From Fredinandcohnia onubensis (lineage in GTDB: Bacteria; Bacillota; Bacilli; Bacillales; Bacillaceae_L): a stretch of DNA of 64,000 bases. This document shows positions 27,042 through 37,626 of the stretch, one piece after another; positions within the stretch are counted from its first letter, which is position 1; each line of letters opens with the position of its first letter. Under the pieces are notes generated by a model. The model did no database searches and was not told the origin of the DNA. It saw only the letters and a program-made list of their open reading frames with translations. The translations under genes were made by a program, and so were the position numbers. The DNA lies in NCBI RefSeq assembly GCF_002734285.1, contig NZ_NSEA01000002.1, positions 248,001 to 312,000 of the forward strand. Direction: 5' to 3'.

Positions 27042-29066
27042 TTATACTGGATAATGGCATGCAACAAAATGTTCCGAATTAATCACTTTTAATTCTGGTA
27101 CTATTTCCTTGCAAAGTGCTGTCGCAGCAGGACAGCGAGGATGAAAACGGCATCCAGATGGCGGATTGGCCGGGGATGGGACTTCACCCTTAATTGTAAT
27201 CCTTTCTCTTCTTTTCGTTGGGTCAGCAATAGGAATAGCGTTTAAAAGTGCCATTGTATAATGATGTGCCGGACGAAGAAACAACGCATCTGCTGGTGCA
27301 ATTTCTACTAGTTTCCCTAAATACATAACCCCAATCCTATTTGAAATATGACGGACAACATTTAAACCGTGACCAATAAATAAATAGGTTAAACTAAGAT
27401 TATCTTGGAGCTCTTGAAATAGATTAATTATTTGCGATTGTACAGATACATCCAGTGCAGAAACTGCCTCATCTGCAACAATAAATTGTGGATTTAAAGA
27501 GATCGCTCGTGCTATTCCAATCCGTTGCCTCTGTCCACCTGAGAATTCATTCGGAAACCTGTCATACCAGCTTGAATTAAGTCCTACTAACTTCATGATT
27601 TCTAATACTTTTTCTTTTTTTTCTTTCTCCTTCAATGATTGATGTACCCAAAGTGGTTCGCCTATTACATCTCCAACTTTCCATCTTGGATTGATTGAAC
27701 CATATGGATCTTGAAAAACAACTTGCATATCAGCCTTTGCTTTTTTTGATTCTGATTTATTTAATTCAAGCAAGTTCCTACCTTGGAACAATACTTTTCC
27801 GTTTGTAGCTTTTTCCAATTGCAAAATGACACGGCCTAAAGTAGATTTTCCACAGCCAGATTCTCCAACAAGTCCGAAAGTTTCCCCTTTTTTAATGGTG
27901 AAGGATACATCATCTACAGCACGAACAAATTTTTTCTTTCTATTTAATAATCCTTTCTCAATTGGAAAGTACTTTTTAAGATCCTTAATTTCAATGAGTG
28001 AATCTTCATCTGAGTTATTTTGTACGTTTAATGTTTTATATTCGCTTTTATTTTCTGAAACAGAGGTTACATTATTTGGTTTTGTTAATTCAACTTTCTC
28101 CGTATGCCAACATGCGACTTTATGACCTTCATACTCCACTAATGGAGGTTCTTCAATTGCACACTTTTCCGTAGCATATGGACAACGAGGGTAAAATCTA
28201 CAGCCAGTTGGTACACTATCTAATGCCGGGATGGAACCATCAATCGAGTACAAACGGCTTCTTTGTACACTATCTAAAGGTACAATGGATTGCAGCAATC
28301 CCTTTGTATAAGGATGACTCGGATGTTCGAATAATTGAAAAACAGATCCTTCCTCGACAACCTGTGCAGAATACATTACAACAATTCGATCAGCCATTTC
28401 AGCAGCAATTCCTAAGTCATGTGTGATTAGTAAAATGGACATGTTAAATTCCTCTTTTAACTCCTGAAGCAATGCAAGAATTTGTGCTTGTGTGGTTACA
28501 TCTAGTGCCGTAGTAGGTTCATCTGCAATAAGTAATTCAGGGCCGCAAGCTAGTGCGATTGCAATCATAACGCGCTGAAGCATTCCCCCTGATAATTCAT
28601 AAGGATATTGTTTCATTCTTAATTCTGGCTCAGGAATTCCAACTCTTCGCAATAACTCTATTGCTTTTTCAGTTGCTTCTTCCTTACTCACCCCGTTATG
28701 ATGAAGCATTACCTCGGTTATTTGATGACCAATCGTGAACACTGGATCTAAGGCTGACATAGGCTCTTGAAATACCATTGCTATTTTTTTACCCCGAAAC
28801 TCACTCATTTTTTTCTGCGATATCCCAACCAAGCTTTGCCCTTCCAACAAGATTTCTCCATTAGTAATGATTCCGTTATTAAAATCAATTAGACGCATGA
28901 TGGAAAGAGAAGTAATCGTCTTTCCACTTCCGGATTCACCAACCAAACAAACAATCTCACCTTTATTTACTTGCAAATTGACCTTGTTAACAGCGTTCAA
29001 CATTCCATTTTGTGTTTTAAATCCAACCGATAGTTCTTGAACATTTAAGAGTGGTTTCAACTCCAA
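27042..29066 (-). CDS. dipeptide/oligopeptide-type ABC transporter, fused double ATPase
   Basis: A 674-residue fusion of two Opp/Dpp ATPases. The first (about 8-330) has Walker A GESGSGKT and signature LSGGMLQRV. The second (about 355-674) has GESGCGKST and [10 protein letters not shown]. Each half ends with the oligopeptide-transporter C-terminal region rich in CRFHPRCP-type cysteines, which may hold an iron-sulfur cluster. Fused DppDF ATPases occur in the GsiA (glutathione importer) group. The TTG at 29066 follows GGAGG closely; a TTG at 29060 is an alternative. Last gene of the SAM-riboswitch operon. Confidence 0.9.
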   Translation of the reverse strand: MELKPLLNVQELSVGFKTQNGMLNAVNKVNLQVNKGEIVCLVGESGSGKTITSLSIMRLIDFNNGIITNGEILLEGQSLVGISQKKMSEFRGKKIAMVFQEPMSALDPVFTIGHQITEVMLHHNGVSKEEATEKAIELLRRVGIPEPELRMKQYPYELSGGMLQRVMIAIALACGPELLIADEPTTALDVTTQAQILALLQELKEEFNMSILLITHDLGIAAEMADRIVVMYSAQVVEEGSVFQLFEHPSHPYTKGLLQSIVPLDSVQRSRLYSIDGSIPALDSVPTGCRFYPRCPYATEKCAIEEPPLVEYEGHKVACWHTEKVELTKPNNVTSVSENKSEYKTLNVQNNSDEDSLIEIKDLKKYFPIEKGLLNRKKKFVRAVDDVSFTIKKGETFGLVGESGCGKSTLGRVILQLEKATNGKVLFQGRNLLELNKSESKKAKADMQVVFQDPYGSINPRWKVGDVIGEPLWVHQSLKEKEKKEKVLEIMKLVGLNSSWYDRFPNEFSGGQRQRIGIARAISLNPQFIVADEAVSALDVSVQSQIINLFQELQDNLSLTYLFIGHGLNVVRHISNRIGVMYLGKLVEIAPADALFLRPAHHYTMALLNAIPIADPTKRRERITIKGEVPSPANPPSGCRFHPRCPAATALCKEIVPELKVINSEHFVACHYPV

Positions 29067-29084
29067 CCCACCTCCCCGTAATTC

Positions 29085-29981
29085 TTAATTTTTGGAATGC
29101 TTTGGATCTAGTTGATTTCGTAGTTCATCTCCGATTAGATTCACTGCAATAACTAGAATGGTAATGGCTAATCCAGGAAATGTAACAATCCACCAAGCTA
29201 CTGTTATATAGCTTCGACCTTGAGAAAGCATATAGCCCCAGTCTGGTATTTCCTGAATTACTCCCAGTCCCAGAAAACTAAGACCTGTTCCAATTAGAAT
29301 GCTCGTTCCGACCCCTATTGTAGCCATCACAAGTAATGGAGAAATACAATTCGGAAAAATATGACGGACTAAAATGTTTAAATGTGATGTTCCTATTGAT
29401 CGGGAGGCATCAACAAAAGGGCGGCTTTTTACTGCAATAACCTGGCTTCTTATTACCCTAGAATATCCAGGAATGGAAGCAACACTAATTGCTAAAACGA
29501 TATTCCCTAAACTTGCACCAAGTGCTGATGAAATAGCTATGGCTAACAGTATATTGGGAATAGTCATCAGAATATCTATAAATCTCATAAAGATAGTGTC
29601 AATAATACCACCAGTATATCCGGCAATTAAGCCTATGATCGTTCCTGCTAAACCACCTAATACAACGGATGCTATACCTGTTAATAATGACTGCCTTGCT
29701 CCATAAACAATTAAACTAAAAATGTCACGCCCAAATTGATCCGTTCCCAAAACATAGGACAAACTAGGTGGCTGCATGACGGATTGAGTATTCATCTGAG
29801 TGGGCGAGTATGGTGCAATCCATTGAGGAAATAGAGCACAACTAACAATAAAGGCAATGATTAACGTGGAGAGTATTAGGATTACCTTTGACCATTTTAT
29901 ACGTCTTGCTCTATAACCAATATCCTTTTCTTTTAGAGTCTGGGTTAGAGTCTCTCTAACCGTGCCCGAATTTGAAATCAT
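29085..29981 (-). CDS. ABC transporter permease, DppC type
   Basis: The 298-residue permease has an N-terminal OppC-N segment (IAPYSP ... SYVLGTDQFGRDIFS) then six helices. The coupling loop is in DASRSIGTSHLNILVRHIFPN. It forms the transmembrane pore with the DppB-type protein encoded upstream. It is 18 nt from the ATPase gene. Confidence 0.9.
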   Translation of the reverse strand: MISNSGTVRETLTQTLKEKDIGYRARRIKWSKVILILSTLIIAFIVSCALFPQWIAPYSPTQMNTQSVMQPPSLSYVLGTDQFGRDIFSLIVYGARQSLLTGIASVVLGGLAGTIIGLIAGYTGGIIDTIFMRFIDILMTIPNILLAIAISSALGASLGNIVLAISVASIPGYSRVIRSQVIAVKSRPFVDASRSIGTSHLNILVRHIFPNCISPLLVMATIGVGTSILIGTGLSFLGLGVIQEIPDWGYMLSQGRSYITVAWWIVTFPGLAITILVIAVNLIGDELRNQLDPKHSKN

Positions 29982-30018
29982 TCAATTACCACCTCACACG
30001 TTTTATATTTTCCAAGAT

Positions 30019-30948
30019 TTATTTAATAGTAGATTTTCGTAATCTAGGATCGATGTAGGCATAAGAAAGATCAACAATGAAATTAACAAGAACGTACATA
30101 ATTGCCGCAACTAAAATAACACCTTGAATCATAGGAATATCTTTTTGATTGATTGCATCAACTACAACTCTTCCGATTCCTTGTCTAGAAAAAACAGTTT
30201 CTGTCACGACAGAGCCAGCGAGTAAATCCCCAATTAAAATTCCTAGAACTGTTATTCCTGGTAAAAGTGCATTGCGTAAGACATGCTTATACATAACTAT
30301 TCTTTCCGTTAGACCTTTGGCCCTAAGTGTTGAAACAAACTGTTCATTAATAATTTCTAGAACACTATTCCGTATGATTCTTGTTAATAAACCAGATTGG
30401 GTTATACCCAAACAGAGGGCTGGCAAAACTAACTGCTTAAAACTCCCATTCCCAATAGCTGGAAACCAATTTAAATTAATGGAAAAGATAAGTATAAGAA
30501 GTATTCCAAGCCAAAATGTCGGCATAGAAATGCTAAAAAGCCCTATAACTCGAACAATATAATCCAGCCATCGATTTTGGTAAATAGCAGATAGTACTCC
30601 AAATACGACACCTATAATTATTGCTATAAACCCACTTGCTAGAGTTAAAGATAAAGTGGCGGGAATATTCACCATAAGCTTATTAATCACTGGCTGATTA
30701 TCCACAAATGACTCACCTAAATTGAAGGTCACCAAACCTTTTATATAATCAGCATATTGCTCATTAACTGGGCGGTCTAAGCCCAATCTTGTCTGCAATT
30801 CTGCAACTCTCTCTTCGCTCATGTTTTCTCCTCCAATCATCCGGGCAGAATCACCCGGTAAAATATGGAGGAGAAAAAATACCAATGTTACTGAGCCCAG
30901 GACGACAAGAAGGGATACTAATATTCTTCTTAATACAAATTTAAGCAT
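30019..30948 (-). CDS. ABC transporter permease, DppB type
   Basis: The 309-residue permease starts MLKFVLRRI, typical of DppB/GsiC. It has about six helices and a TLRAKGLTERIVMYKHVLRNALLP coupling loop. It is 24 nt after the binding-protein gene and 37 nt before the DppC-type gene. Confidence 0.9.
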   Translation of the reverse strand: MLKFVLRRILVSLLVVLGSVTLVFFLLHILPGDSARMIGGENMSEERVAELQTRLGLDRPVNEQYADYIKGLVTFNLGESFVDNQPVINKLMVNIPATLSLTLASGFIAIIIGVVFGVLSAIYQNRWLDYIVRVIGLFSISMPTFWLGILLILIFSINLNWFPAIGNGSFKQLVLPALCLGITQSGLLTRIIRNSVLEIINEQFVSTLRAKGLTERIVMYKHVLRNALLPGITVLGILIGDLLAGSVVTETVFSRQGIGRVVVDAINQKDIPMIQGVILVAAIMYVLVNFIVDLSYAYIDPRLRKSTIK

Positions 30949-30972
30949 ACCTAAGACTCCTTTTAGTGATTG

Positions 30973-32613
30973 TTATTGTTGAATCCAAGCATCATAAAAA
31001 TCAGGAAATGCTGGAGAATGGAATCGAATTCCTTTTACTTCTTTTACTGTTGCAATTGAGTACTGGAATAAATAAGTAGGGATAGAATATACATTTTCAA
31101 TTATATATTCTTGTACTTTTGTATATATTTCTTTGCGTTTTTCTGGATCCTGTTCTAAATACCCCTGTTCTAACCATTCATCGAGTTCAGGTACGTTAAC
31201 TCGTGAAGGTGTTGCTAACCCATAAGGCCCTTTTGTTGAAAAGATCGATCTCATAACATCTGGATCCCCATAAAATTGACTTGAAGCAAACATATCGTAT
31301 TCACCATTAAATCTTCGTTCATCATAAGCACCTGCTGATAATGAAACGATGTTTAATTGAATACCTGCTTGTTTTAGCTGCTGTTGAAACACTGTGATTA
31401 AATCAATTCGTTTTTCACGGTTACCTTGAGTATCAATTAAATCTATTGTTAAAGGTTTTCCATCTTTTTCCCATAAACCATCAGACCCTTTTTTCCAGCC
31501 TGTTTCCTGGAGTAGTTTGCTTGTTTCTTCTAAATCTTGTTTCCAAGAGTTTTCTACAGTTTCAGTGTAAGAAAACATTGTTTTTGTAAGCGGTGACCAA
31601 GCCTGTTCTGAAGTGCCTAAATATATAGTGTCTACTGCGGATTTAATATTAAGAGCTGATCGTACCGCTTTCCTCACTTTTACGTCATCCCATGGTTTTC
31701 TACTTGGATTTAAATATAATGAAAAATTTATTTGTTTCAATTCAGTTTCAATAACATTAAATTGATTATCCTTTTTTAGTGCAACTAAATTTTGAGGTGG
31801 AATAATATCTGCCACGTGTACTTGTTTGCTTTGTAAGACCCCAACACGAGTCGCTTCTTCTGGTACAAATTGAATGGTAATTTTATCAAGATATGCTGGT
31901 CCCTGATGTCCAGCATTTTCGGGTGCCCAATTATAGTCCTCATTTTTCACTAGTTCAACCTGTGTTCCTAGAGTGAATTTTTCTAATTTAAATGGACCTG
32001 TACCTACTGGATTTTGTGGAAAGGCGTCACCAAATTTTTCAACTGCAGCAGGGGATACCATTCCTAAATCGGCCTTAGCAGCATTACTTAAAAATGGTGC
32101 AAAGGGTGTAGAAAAATTAATTTTCACTGTAAACTCATCAATCACTTCTGCCGACTCAAAAGGACCGATCGCATTTAATGAATTAGTAGAATTTGTTGCC
32201 GGATCTTTAATTCTTTCAAAATTAAATTTAACTGCTTCAGCATTGAATGGCGTCCCATCATGGAAAGTTACATCTTCTCGAAGCTTGAATAAATAGCTTC
32301 TGTTATCGGCTGAAATCTCCCATGAGGTAGCCAGCCATGGTTTAATGGTTCCATCCTCTAGTTCAACTACCAAACTATCATAAAGTGATCTCATAACCCG
32401 ACCATTTTGTGCATTCAATGATTTATGAGCATCAAGATTGTCTTGTGTTACGGTACCAGCAAGTGCCCATTTCAATTCTCCCCCGGGTGTTATCTCACCC
32501 TCAGCAGCCGCTCCACTAGCTTCATCATTATTTGTTTCAGTATTCGAACATCCTGCTAGAAGAACACTAAATGCGATTAAAATGATAAATATTTGTATAT
32601 ATAACTTCTTCAC
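30973..32613 (-). CDS. extracellular solute-binding lipoprotein, DppA/GsiB family
   Basis: A 546-residue family 5 solute-binding protein with a signal peptide and lipobox LLAGC (Cys22). The SBP_bac_5 pattern is clear: WKLREDVTFHDGTPFNAEAVKFNFERI-like segment near residues 110-135. These proteins bind peptides, nickel, glutathione or other amphiphiles, so the ligand is open. Its position behind a SAM riboswitch and beside two monooxygenases suggests an organosulfur ligand (inference). GTG start at 32613 behind GAGGG. Confidence 0.9.
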   Translation of the reverse strand: MKKLYIQIFIILIAFSVLLAGCSNTETNNDEASGAAAEGEITPGGELKWALAGTVTQDNLDAHKSLNAQNGRVMRSLYDSLVVELEDGTIKPWLATSWEISADNRSYLFKLREDVTFHDGTPFNAEAVKFNFERIKDPATNSTNSLNAIGPFESAEVIDEFTVKINFSTPFAPFLSNAAKADLGMVSPAAVEKFGDAFPQNPVGTGPFKLEKFTLGTQVELVKNEDYNWAPENAGHQGPAYLDKITIQFVPEEATRVGVLQSKQVHVADIIPPQNLVALKKDNQFNVIETELKQINFSLYLNPSRKPWDDVKVRKAVRSALNIKSAVDTIYLGTSEQAWSPLTKTMFSYTETVENSWKQDLEETSKLLQETGWKKGSDGLWEKDGKPLTIDLIDTQGNREKRIDLITVFQQQLKQAGIQLNIVSLSAGAYDERRFNGEYDMFASSQFYGDPDVMRSIFSTKGPYGLATPSRVNVPELDEWLEQGYLEQDPEKRKEIYTKVQEYIIENVYSIPTYLFQYSIATVKEVKGIRFHSPAFPDFYDAWIQQ

Positions 32614-32679
32614 AAAATTTCCCTCGTCTCTATACTAGCTTTGTCTAAAGTACGTAATGTTCTATCTTACTTACTTTGC

Positions 32680-34014
32680 TCACAACTGTTGAACTGGCTT
32701 TCTAGCGTTCCGATTTTCAGGTATTTCTAATCCTAAATTTCCTCTTAAAGTGTCATGCTCATACTCTGTTCTATATATTCCACGTTCTTGCAAAATAGGC
32801 ACAACACGATCTACGAACTCAGGCAGTCCTTTTGGTGTTGCCGCCCCAATGATAAATCCATCAGATGCTTCTTCCTCAAACCATCGCTGGATAAGATCTG
32901 CTACTTTTTCCGGAGTTCCAACAAATCTTCCCTTCGGTGTAGCAAAGTCCAGTGCCACTTGACGCAACGTTAAATTTTTCTCCTTCGCATTTCTTTTAAT
33001 TATGTCGGACATGCCTTGATGACTATTGCTTCCTAAACTCCCTAGATCAGGAAATGGCTCATCAAGTGGATATTTAGTAAAATCATGATCATCAAATGGT
33101 CTACCTAGTGCATTAAGTGCTTTATCTATAGAGACTAGATTTGCAATTTCTTGATGCTTGCGATCCGCTTCTTCCTGCGTATCACCAATAATCGGAATAA
33201 TCCCTGGCAGAAGGGAAACCTGGTTTGGATTTCTTCCAAACCCACGAGCCCTTTGTTTTACATCGGCAAAATATTCCTTGGATTCCTCAATATCCGTTCC
33301 TTCCCCTGCAAAAATCACATTTGCGTTTCGTGCTGCAAAATCTCTTCCTACTTCTGATTTACCGGCTTGGAAAATAACAGGCTGACCTTGTTTGGAACGT
33401 GCGATATTTAATGGTCCTTTAACTGAAAAGAACTCTCCCTCATGATTTAACGTATGAAGTTTCTCTTTATCAAAAAAGACTCCAGACTCTTTATCATAGA
33501 CAAAAGCATCATCTTCCCACGAATCCCATAACCCTTTAGCTACTTCTAGGTACTCCTGTGCCATTTTGTAACGCACATCATGAGGAGGATGTGGTTTCTT
33601 ATTGTAATTGTCAGAAGTTCCTGAAAGCCATGATGTGACTACATTCCAGCCTGCCCTACCATGGCTAATATGATCAAGAGAAGCAAGCTGTCTAGTAACG
33701 GTATAAGGTTCGCTGTAACTCGTAGTAATAGTGCCTACTAACCCGATGTGATTTGTTACGGCTGCAAGAGAAGACAAAACGGTAACTGGTTCAAATCTAT
33801 TCAAATAATGCGGACTGGAATTTTCATTAATAGAAACACTGTCAGCAATAAAAACAAAGTCTAACTTTCCTTCTTCGGCCTTTTGAGCCTGTTGCTTATA
33901 GAACTCAAAATTGGTGCTTGCATTTGGTAAGGAATCAGGATGCCTCCAATCACCCCATCCACCTCCAACTCCGTGTATCCAAGCTCCCAACTTTAATTTT
34001 CTTTCCTTAGTCAT
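32680..34014 (-). CDS. LLM-class flavin monooxygenase, NtaA/SnaA/DszA family (second in operon)
   Basis: The 444-residue TIM-barrel enzyme has the family opening [19 protein letters not shown], then [12 protein letters not shown], and [13 protein letters not shown] in the FMNH2 pocket. Members use reduced FMN from a separate reductase and O2 to oxidise compounds such as nitrilotriacetate, dibenzothiophene sulfone or S-substituted cysteines. It pairs with a paralogue encoded upstream. Substrate unknown. No flavin reductase gene lies in the operon. ATG 34014 behind GAGGAG. Confidence 0.9.
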   Translation of the reverse strand: MTKERKLKLGAWIHGVGGGWGDWRHPDSLPNASTNFEFYKQQAQKAEEGKLDFVFIADSVSINENSSPHYLNRFEPVTVLSSLAAVTNHIGLVGTITTSYSEPYTVTRQLASLDHISHGRAGWNVVTSWLSGTSDNYNKKPHPPHDVRYKMAQEYLEVAKGLWDSWEDDAFVYDKESGVFFDKEKLHTLNHEGEFFSVKGPLNIARSKQGQPVIFQAGKSEVGRDFAARNANVIFAGEGTDIEESKEYFADVKQRARGFGRNPNQVSLLPGIIPIIGDTQEEADRKHQEIANLVSIDKALNALGRPFDDHDFTKYPLDEPFPDLGSLGSNSHQGMSDIIKRNAKEKNLTLRQVALDFATPKGRFVGTPEKVADLIQRWFEEEASDGFIIGAATPKGLPEFVDRVVPILQERGIYRTEYEHDTLRGNLGLEIPENRNARKPVQQL

Positions 34015-34123
34015 TGAAACTCCTCCTCTATTTATAAAATTGCTTTATCAATAATTAGCAAATTTAAATTATTCGCATCTAAATACTTGGTTATCATGTT
34101 AAAGTGTTTCCTTTTAGTTCGAC

Positions 34124-35455
34124 CTAAACCTCTATACCACTTCTTGTATATAGATTTTCTGGCTCCCGCAATCCAAGATTCTCCCTTAAAGTCACACCCT
34201 CATATTCTTCTCTAAACAATCCTCGTTTCTGAAGTTCTGGAACCACTAATTCTACGAAATCGGTTAAGCTATCGGGGAAATGTGGTAGCATAAGGTTGAA
34301 TCCATCTGCTGCTTTATTTACAAACCATTCCTCCATTTGATCCGCAATTTGCTGTGGATCTCCAAATATAATTCGATGACCTCTAGAACCAGCTACATGT
34401 TTAGACAATTCTCTGATCGTCAAATTTTCTCTTTCAGCAAGCTCGATTAATAGCTTTCGTCTGCTCTGGTTCATATTTGTTTCAGGAATATTTGACGGCA
34501 ATGGACCATCCAATGGATAGGGTGTTAAGTCAAAGTCCCCTAGGTATTCAGACAGTATTTGCAGCCCTACTTCTGGAGTGATTAATTCCTGAAGTTGATG
34601 ATACTTCCCTTCCGCCTCTTCTTTTGTTCTTCCTGTATAAATCGAGAGTCCCGGCATGATTTTTATATCCGCTGGAGAGCGGCCGTATTGAATTGCCTTA
34701 TCCTTTACCTTTTTGTAGAAGTCCTGTGCCCCTTCAAGTGTTTGCTGTGCTGTAAATATGACATCAGCTGTTTTGGCTGCAAGGTTAATCCCCTCTTCTG
34801 ATGATCCAGCTTGAATGATAACAGGCCTTCCTTGTGGTGATCGGGATGAATTTAATGGACCCTCTACCGAGAAGAACTCACCCTGATGATGTAAACCATG
34901 CAACTTATTATCATCAAAATATTGTCCTGATTCCTTATCACAAAGGAGTGCATCCTCTTCCCAACTATCCCAAAGGCCCTTCACTACACTCACAAATTCC
35001 TCAGCTCTCTTATATCGGATACTGTGATCAAGATGCTGCTTCTTAGTAAAGTTTCGTGCCTCTGTTTGATAGTAAGAGGTAACCACATTCCATGCAGATC
35101 TCCCATTACTTAGGTGATCAATAGATAGAAACTTTCGTGCAATATGAAAGGGTTCATTATAGGTTGTGGTTGCTGTCGCAGCTAAGCCTATATGTTTGGT
35201 CACGACTGATAATGCTCCCAATAAAGTAAATGGTTCAAATCTTACTAGCTCCGCAGGATGTGAATGTTTGTCAAACGATAATCCATCACTTAAGAAAAGC
35301 ATATCCAACTTACCCTTTTCAGCAATGCTTGCTATTTCCTGATAAAACTTTATATTTATAGCAGATTTTCCGGGTACACTTTGATGTCTCCATGATGCTA
35401 TATGATGACCAGTTCCCATTAAGAAAAGTCCTAATTTCATTTTTTGTAAACTCAA
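34124..35455 (-). CDS. LLM-class flavin monooxygenase, NtaA/SnaA/DszA family (first in operon)
   Basis: The 443-residue paralogue of the downstream enzyme has KLGLFLMGTGHHIASWRH at the start, KLDMLFLSDGLSFDKH, and NGRSAWNVVTSYY. Overall similarity with its neighbour is moderate, so the two probably act on different substrates or successive oxidation states. A TTG at 35455 with GGAG 10 nt upstream is preferred; the first in-frame ATG (35440) has no ribosome site. It is 15 nt after the small orphan gene. Confidence 0.88.
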   Translation of the reverse strand: MSLQKMKLGLFLMGTGHHIASWRHQSVPGKSAINIKFYQEIASIAEKGKLDMLFLSDGLSFDKHSHPAELVRFEPFTLLGALSVVTKHIGLAATATTTYNEPFHIARKFLSIDHLSNGRSAWNVVTSYYQTEARNFTKKQHLDHSIRYKRAEEFVSVVKGLWDSWEEDALLCDKESGQYFDDNKLHGLHHQGEFFSVEGPLNSSRSPQGRPVIIQAGSSEEGINLAAKTADVIFTAQQTLEGAQDFYKKVKDKAIQYGRSPADIKIMPGLSIYTGRTKEEAEGKYHQLQELITPEVGLQILSEYLGDFDLTPYPLDGPLPSNIPETNMNQSRRKLLIELAERENLTIRELSKHVAGSRGHRIIFGDPQQIADQMEEWFVNKAADGFNLMLPHFPDSLTDFVELVVPELQKRGLFREEYEGVTLRENLGLREPENLYTRSGIEV

Positions 35456-35470
35456 TTGATTATCACTCCT

Positions 35471-35863
35471 TTACCTATGCAGGTTACTTTTTTCCACAGT
35501 TACAAAACTAGGTGCAATCTCATCGCTAGGAAGTGTTTCCTGAACTACAATTACCTTCTTATTTAATTGCTCTCTAAACTGACTAAATGAAATAACTGAA
35601 GGTAAGTGGAAAAACTTTATTTGATCCGCTAACGCTTTTTCATAAGACAATTCACAAAATGTCTGAGGTGGTGCAGCGAAAGCGGTAGCACCTTTTTGTT
35701 CGGCAAATTTTAAGGTAGCCCCCCTTCGTCCTTCTTGTAATTCAAGAGCTGGGTTTGGAAATTCTTGATACTCACTCGTTTCTGTATTGTAAATTCTAAC
35801 TTTCTCTCCCTCTACAATTGGGACAATATTTTCTGCTTTGTCAATAACAACGGCTATTAGCAT
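35471..35863 (-). CDS. small protein of the sulfur operon, possibly NifX/NifB-like fold
   Basis: A 130-residue soluble protein (MLIAVVIDKAENIVPIVEGEKVRIYN at the start is quoted in part: MLIAVVID ... KVRIYNTE). I do not recognise the family with certainty. A beta-alpha pattern with a central GRRGATLKFAEQKGATAFAA helix-strand recalls the ribonuclease-H-like dinitrogenase cofactor (NifX) fold. It has one cysteine (TFCELSYE). It lies between metY and the monooxygenases with tight spacing, so it is part of the SAM-controlled transcript. It could be a chaperone or substrate-handling protein for the pathway; no evidence decides. Confidence 0.7.
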   Translation of the reverse strand: MLIAVVIDKAENIVPIVEGEKVRIYNTETSEYQEFPNPALELQEGRRGATLKFAEQKGATAFAAPPQTFCELSYEKALADQIKFFHLPSVISFSQFREQLNKKVIVVQETLPSDEIAPSFVTVEKSNLHR

Positions 35864-35925
35864 TTTATCTCTCCTCCATTTTTGTTTTTAATTCACATCT
35901 AATTACTTGGTTATATCTAAAAATC

Positions 35926-37242
35926 TTACCTTTGGATGCTTGTTAATCGACTACTAATCTGCAATGCTTGATCAATATCGGCAAAAATATCTTGTACATC
36001 CTCTAATCCAATCGATATACGGATCAACTCTGGAGTAACCCCCGCTTGCAACTGTTCCTTCGGAGATAATCTTGAATGTGTTGTGCTGGCAGGGTGAATA
36101 ATGAGTGTTTTTGAGTCCCCTATATTAGCGACATGTGAAAGTAACTTTAAGGAATTGATAAACACTCTTGCAACTTCCAAACCTCCTTTTACACCAAATG
36201 TAAAAATTGCCCCTACCCCATTTGGTAAATATTTTGTTGCCAGCCCATATTGAGAATCATGAGGAAAGCTTGGGAAGTTCACCCAGTCAACTAATTCATG
36301 ATTAGATAAATATTCCGCAACCTTTTGTGCATTAAGAACATGTTTTTCCATTCTAATTGGCAAAGATTCTAATCCTTGAATAAACAGCCAGCTGTTAAAA
36401 GGAGAGAGGGTTGCACCTAAATCATGACCGAGCTCAAACCGAGCCTTTGCAATATAGGCTTTCTCTTGGGCCGCTTCAACAAAAGAACGGTTATTTAAAG
36501 TAGATTTCAACTTTGTAAAATCAGGAAATCTCCCATTGTCCCAAGGGAATTTTCCAGCATCTATAATCGCTCCCCCAATGGAGGTCCCATGACCACCGAT
36601 GTATTTGGTAGTTGAATGAACAACAATATCTGCACCGTACTCTATCGGTTTTAATAAAACGGGAGTGGCAAATGTATTATCGACTACCAATGGAATACCA
36701 TTTCTATGAGCAATCTCGCTTAGCTCCTCTAAATCAGCAATTTCTAAGTTTGGATTTCCAATCGATTCTGTGAAGATTGCTTTCGTATTTGCATTTATTG
36801 TCTGCTCGATTTTTTCAAAGCTTCTTCCGTCAACAAAATGTACGGTAACTCCAAAGTTTCGAAAAGTTTCCGAGAATAATGTATAGGTCCCCCCATACAA
36901 TGCACTTGTCGCTACGATTTCATCTCCTGCTTTCGCTAATGTAAGTAATGCAATGGTTACAGCAGCTTGCCCTGATGAGACAGCAAAGGCTCCCACTCCC
37001 CCTTCAAGTTGAGCTATTCTTTCTTCGAACACCGAATTTGTCGGATTAGCATTTCTTGAATAGATGTACCCTTCCCCTTGCATCTTGAAAAGGGAGGCAG
37101 CATGATCTGTATCATCGAACACATAAGATGTTGTCTGGTAGATTGGAACTGCTCTTGAACGAGTAACGGGGTCAGGTTTTTGTCCTCCATGAAGAGCCAC
37201 TGTATTAAATCTAAGGCCTTCCAAATGTTTATTTTCAGTCAT
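35926..37242 (-). CDS. metY: O-acetylhomoserine sulfhydrylase (MetY), PLP enzyme
   Basis: A 438-residue Cys/Met-metabolism PLP enzyme. The PLP lysine is Lys213 in VVHSTTKYIGGHG. The PLP-phosphate SSGQAA and DNTFATP motifs are present, and the length (about 430) is that of O-acetylhomoserine sulfhydrylases rather than of cystathionine gamma-synthases (about 380). It makes homocysteine from sulfide and O-acetylhomoserine. It is the first gene after a SAM-I riboswitch and heads the operon with the monooxygenases and importer; it would capture sulfide released by them. ATG behind AAAGGAG. Confidence 0.92.
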   Translation of the reverse strand: MTENKHLEGLRFNTVALHGGQKPDPVTRSRAVPIYQTTSYVFDDTDHAASLFKMQGEGYIYSRNANPTNSVFEERIAQLEGGVGAFAVSSGQAAVTIALLTLAKAGDEIVATSALYGGTYTLFSETFRNFGVTVHFVDGRSFEKIEQTINANTKAIFTESIGNPNLEIADLEELSEIAHRNGIPLVVDNTFATPVLLKPIEYGADIVVHSTTKYIGGHGTSIGGAIIDAGKFPWDNGRFPDFTKLKSTLNNRSFVEAAQEKAYIAKARFELGHDLGATLSPFNSWLFIQGLESLPIRMEKHVLNAQKVAEYLSNHELVDWVNFPSFPHDSQYGLATKYLPNGVGAIFTFGVKGGLEVARVFINSLKLLSHVANIGDSKTLIIHPASTTHSRLSPKEQLQAGVTPELIRISIGLEDVQDIFADIDQALQISSRLTSIQR

Positions 37243-37395
37243 TTTCTCATGCTCCTTTACCTATTTTTTACTAGTGAATCCAAGCTTTCGATTTCCTCCC
37301 GTCTTTAACAAAAAAAGACAGCATTCCCCATTAATTTGGAAAATAACTGCCTTTAGTCGTCTAATCAGCATTAATTAATATTAAATTATAAAAAA

Positions 37396-37429
37396 GTAAA
37401 AAACCTCTTCCTATTAATAAGAAGAGGTT
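37396..37429 (-). terminator. SAM-regulated terminator of the metY operon
   Basis: On the minus strand AACCTCTTC/GAAGAGGTT (37421-37429 with 37402-37410) followed by TTTTTTAC. It lies 23 nt after the aptamer and is the expression platform: high SAM should favour it. Confidence 0.85.
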
Positions 37430-37451
37430 AAGAACTCATTAGTCCCATTCC

Positions 37452-37562
37452 CCTCTTATCTTCCAAGCATTTATCATGCTTGTAGGAATTAGCACAGTAC
37501 TTTTAAAAAGCCTGTTGCCGAAGCTTCATAGGGCCAATCCCTCCGCTTCTCTTGATAAGAAA
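37452..37562 (-). ncRNA. SAM-I (S-box) riboswitch aptamer of the metY operon
   Basis: The minus strand carries the conserved S-box blocks in order: CTTATCAAGAGAAGCGGAGG, GGCCCTATGAAGC, GGCAAC, GTGCTAATTCC and GGAAGATAAGAGG. P1 is formed by TCTTATC and GATAAGA. SAM binding switches on the terminator at 37396-37429, so the operon is expressed when SAM (methionine) is scarce. Confidence 0.95.
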
Positions 37563-37626
37563 GTAAGATCATATTTATTTTTAATTTTTTAACGATTCAT
37601 AATTTCCATAATAATTCAATAAGTTG

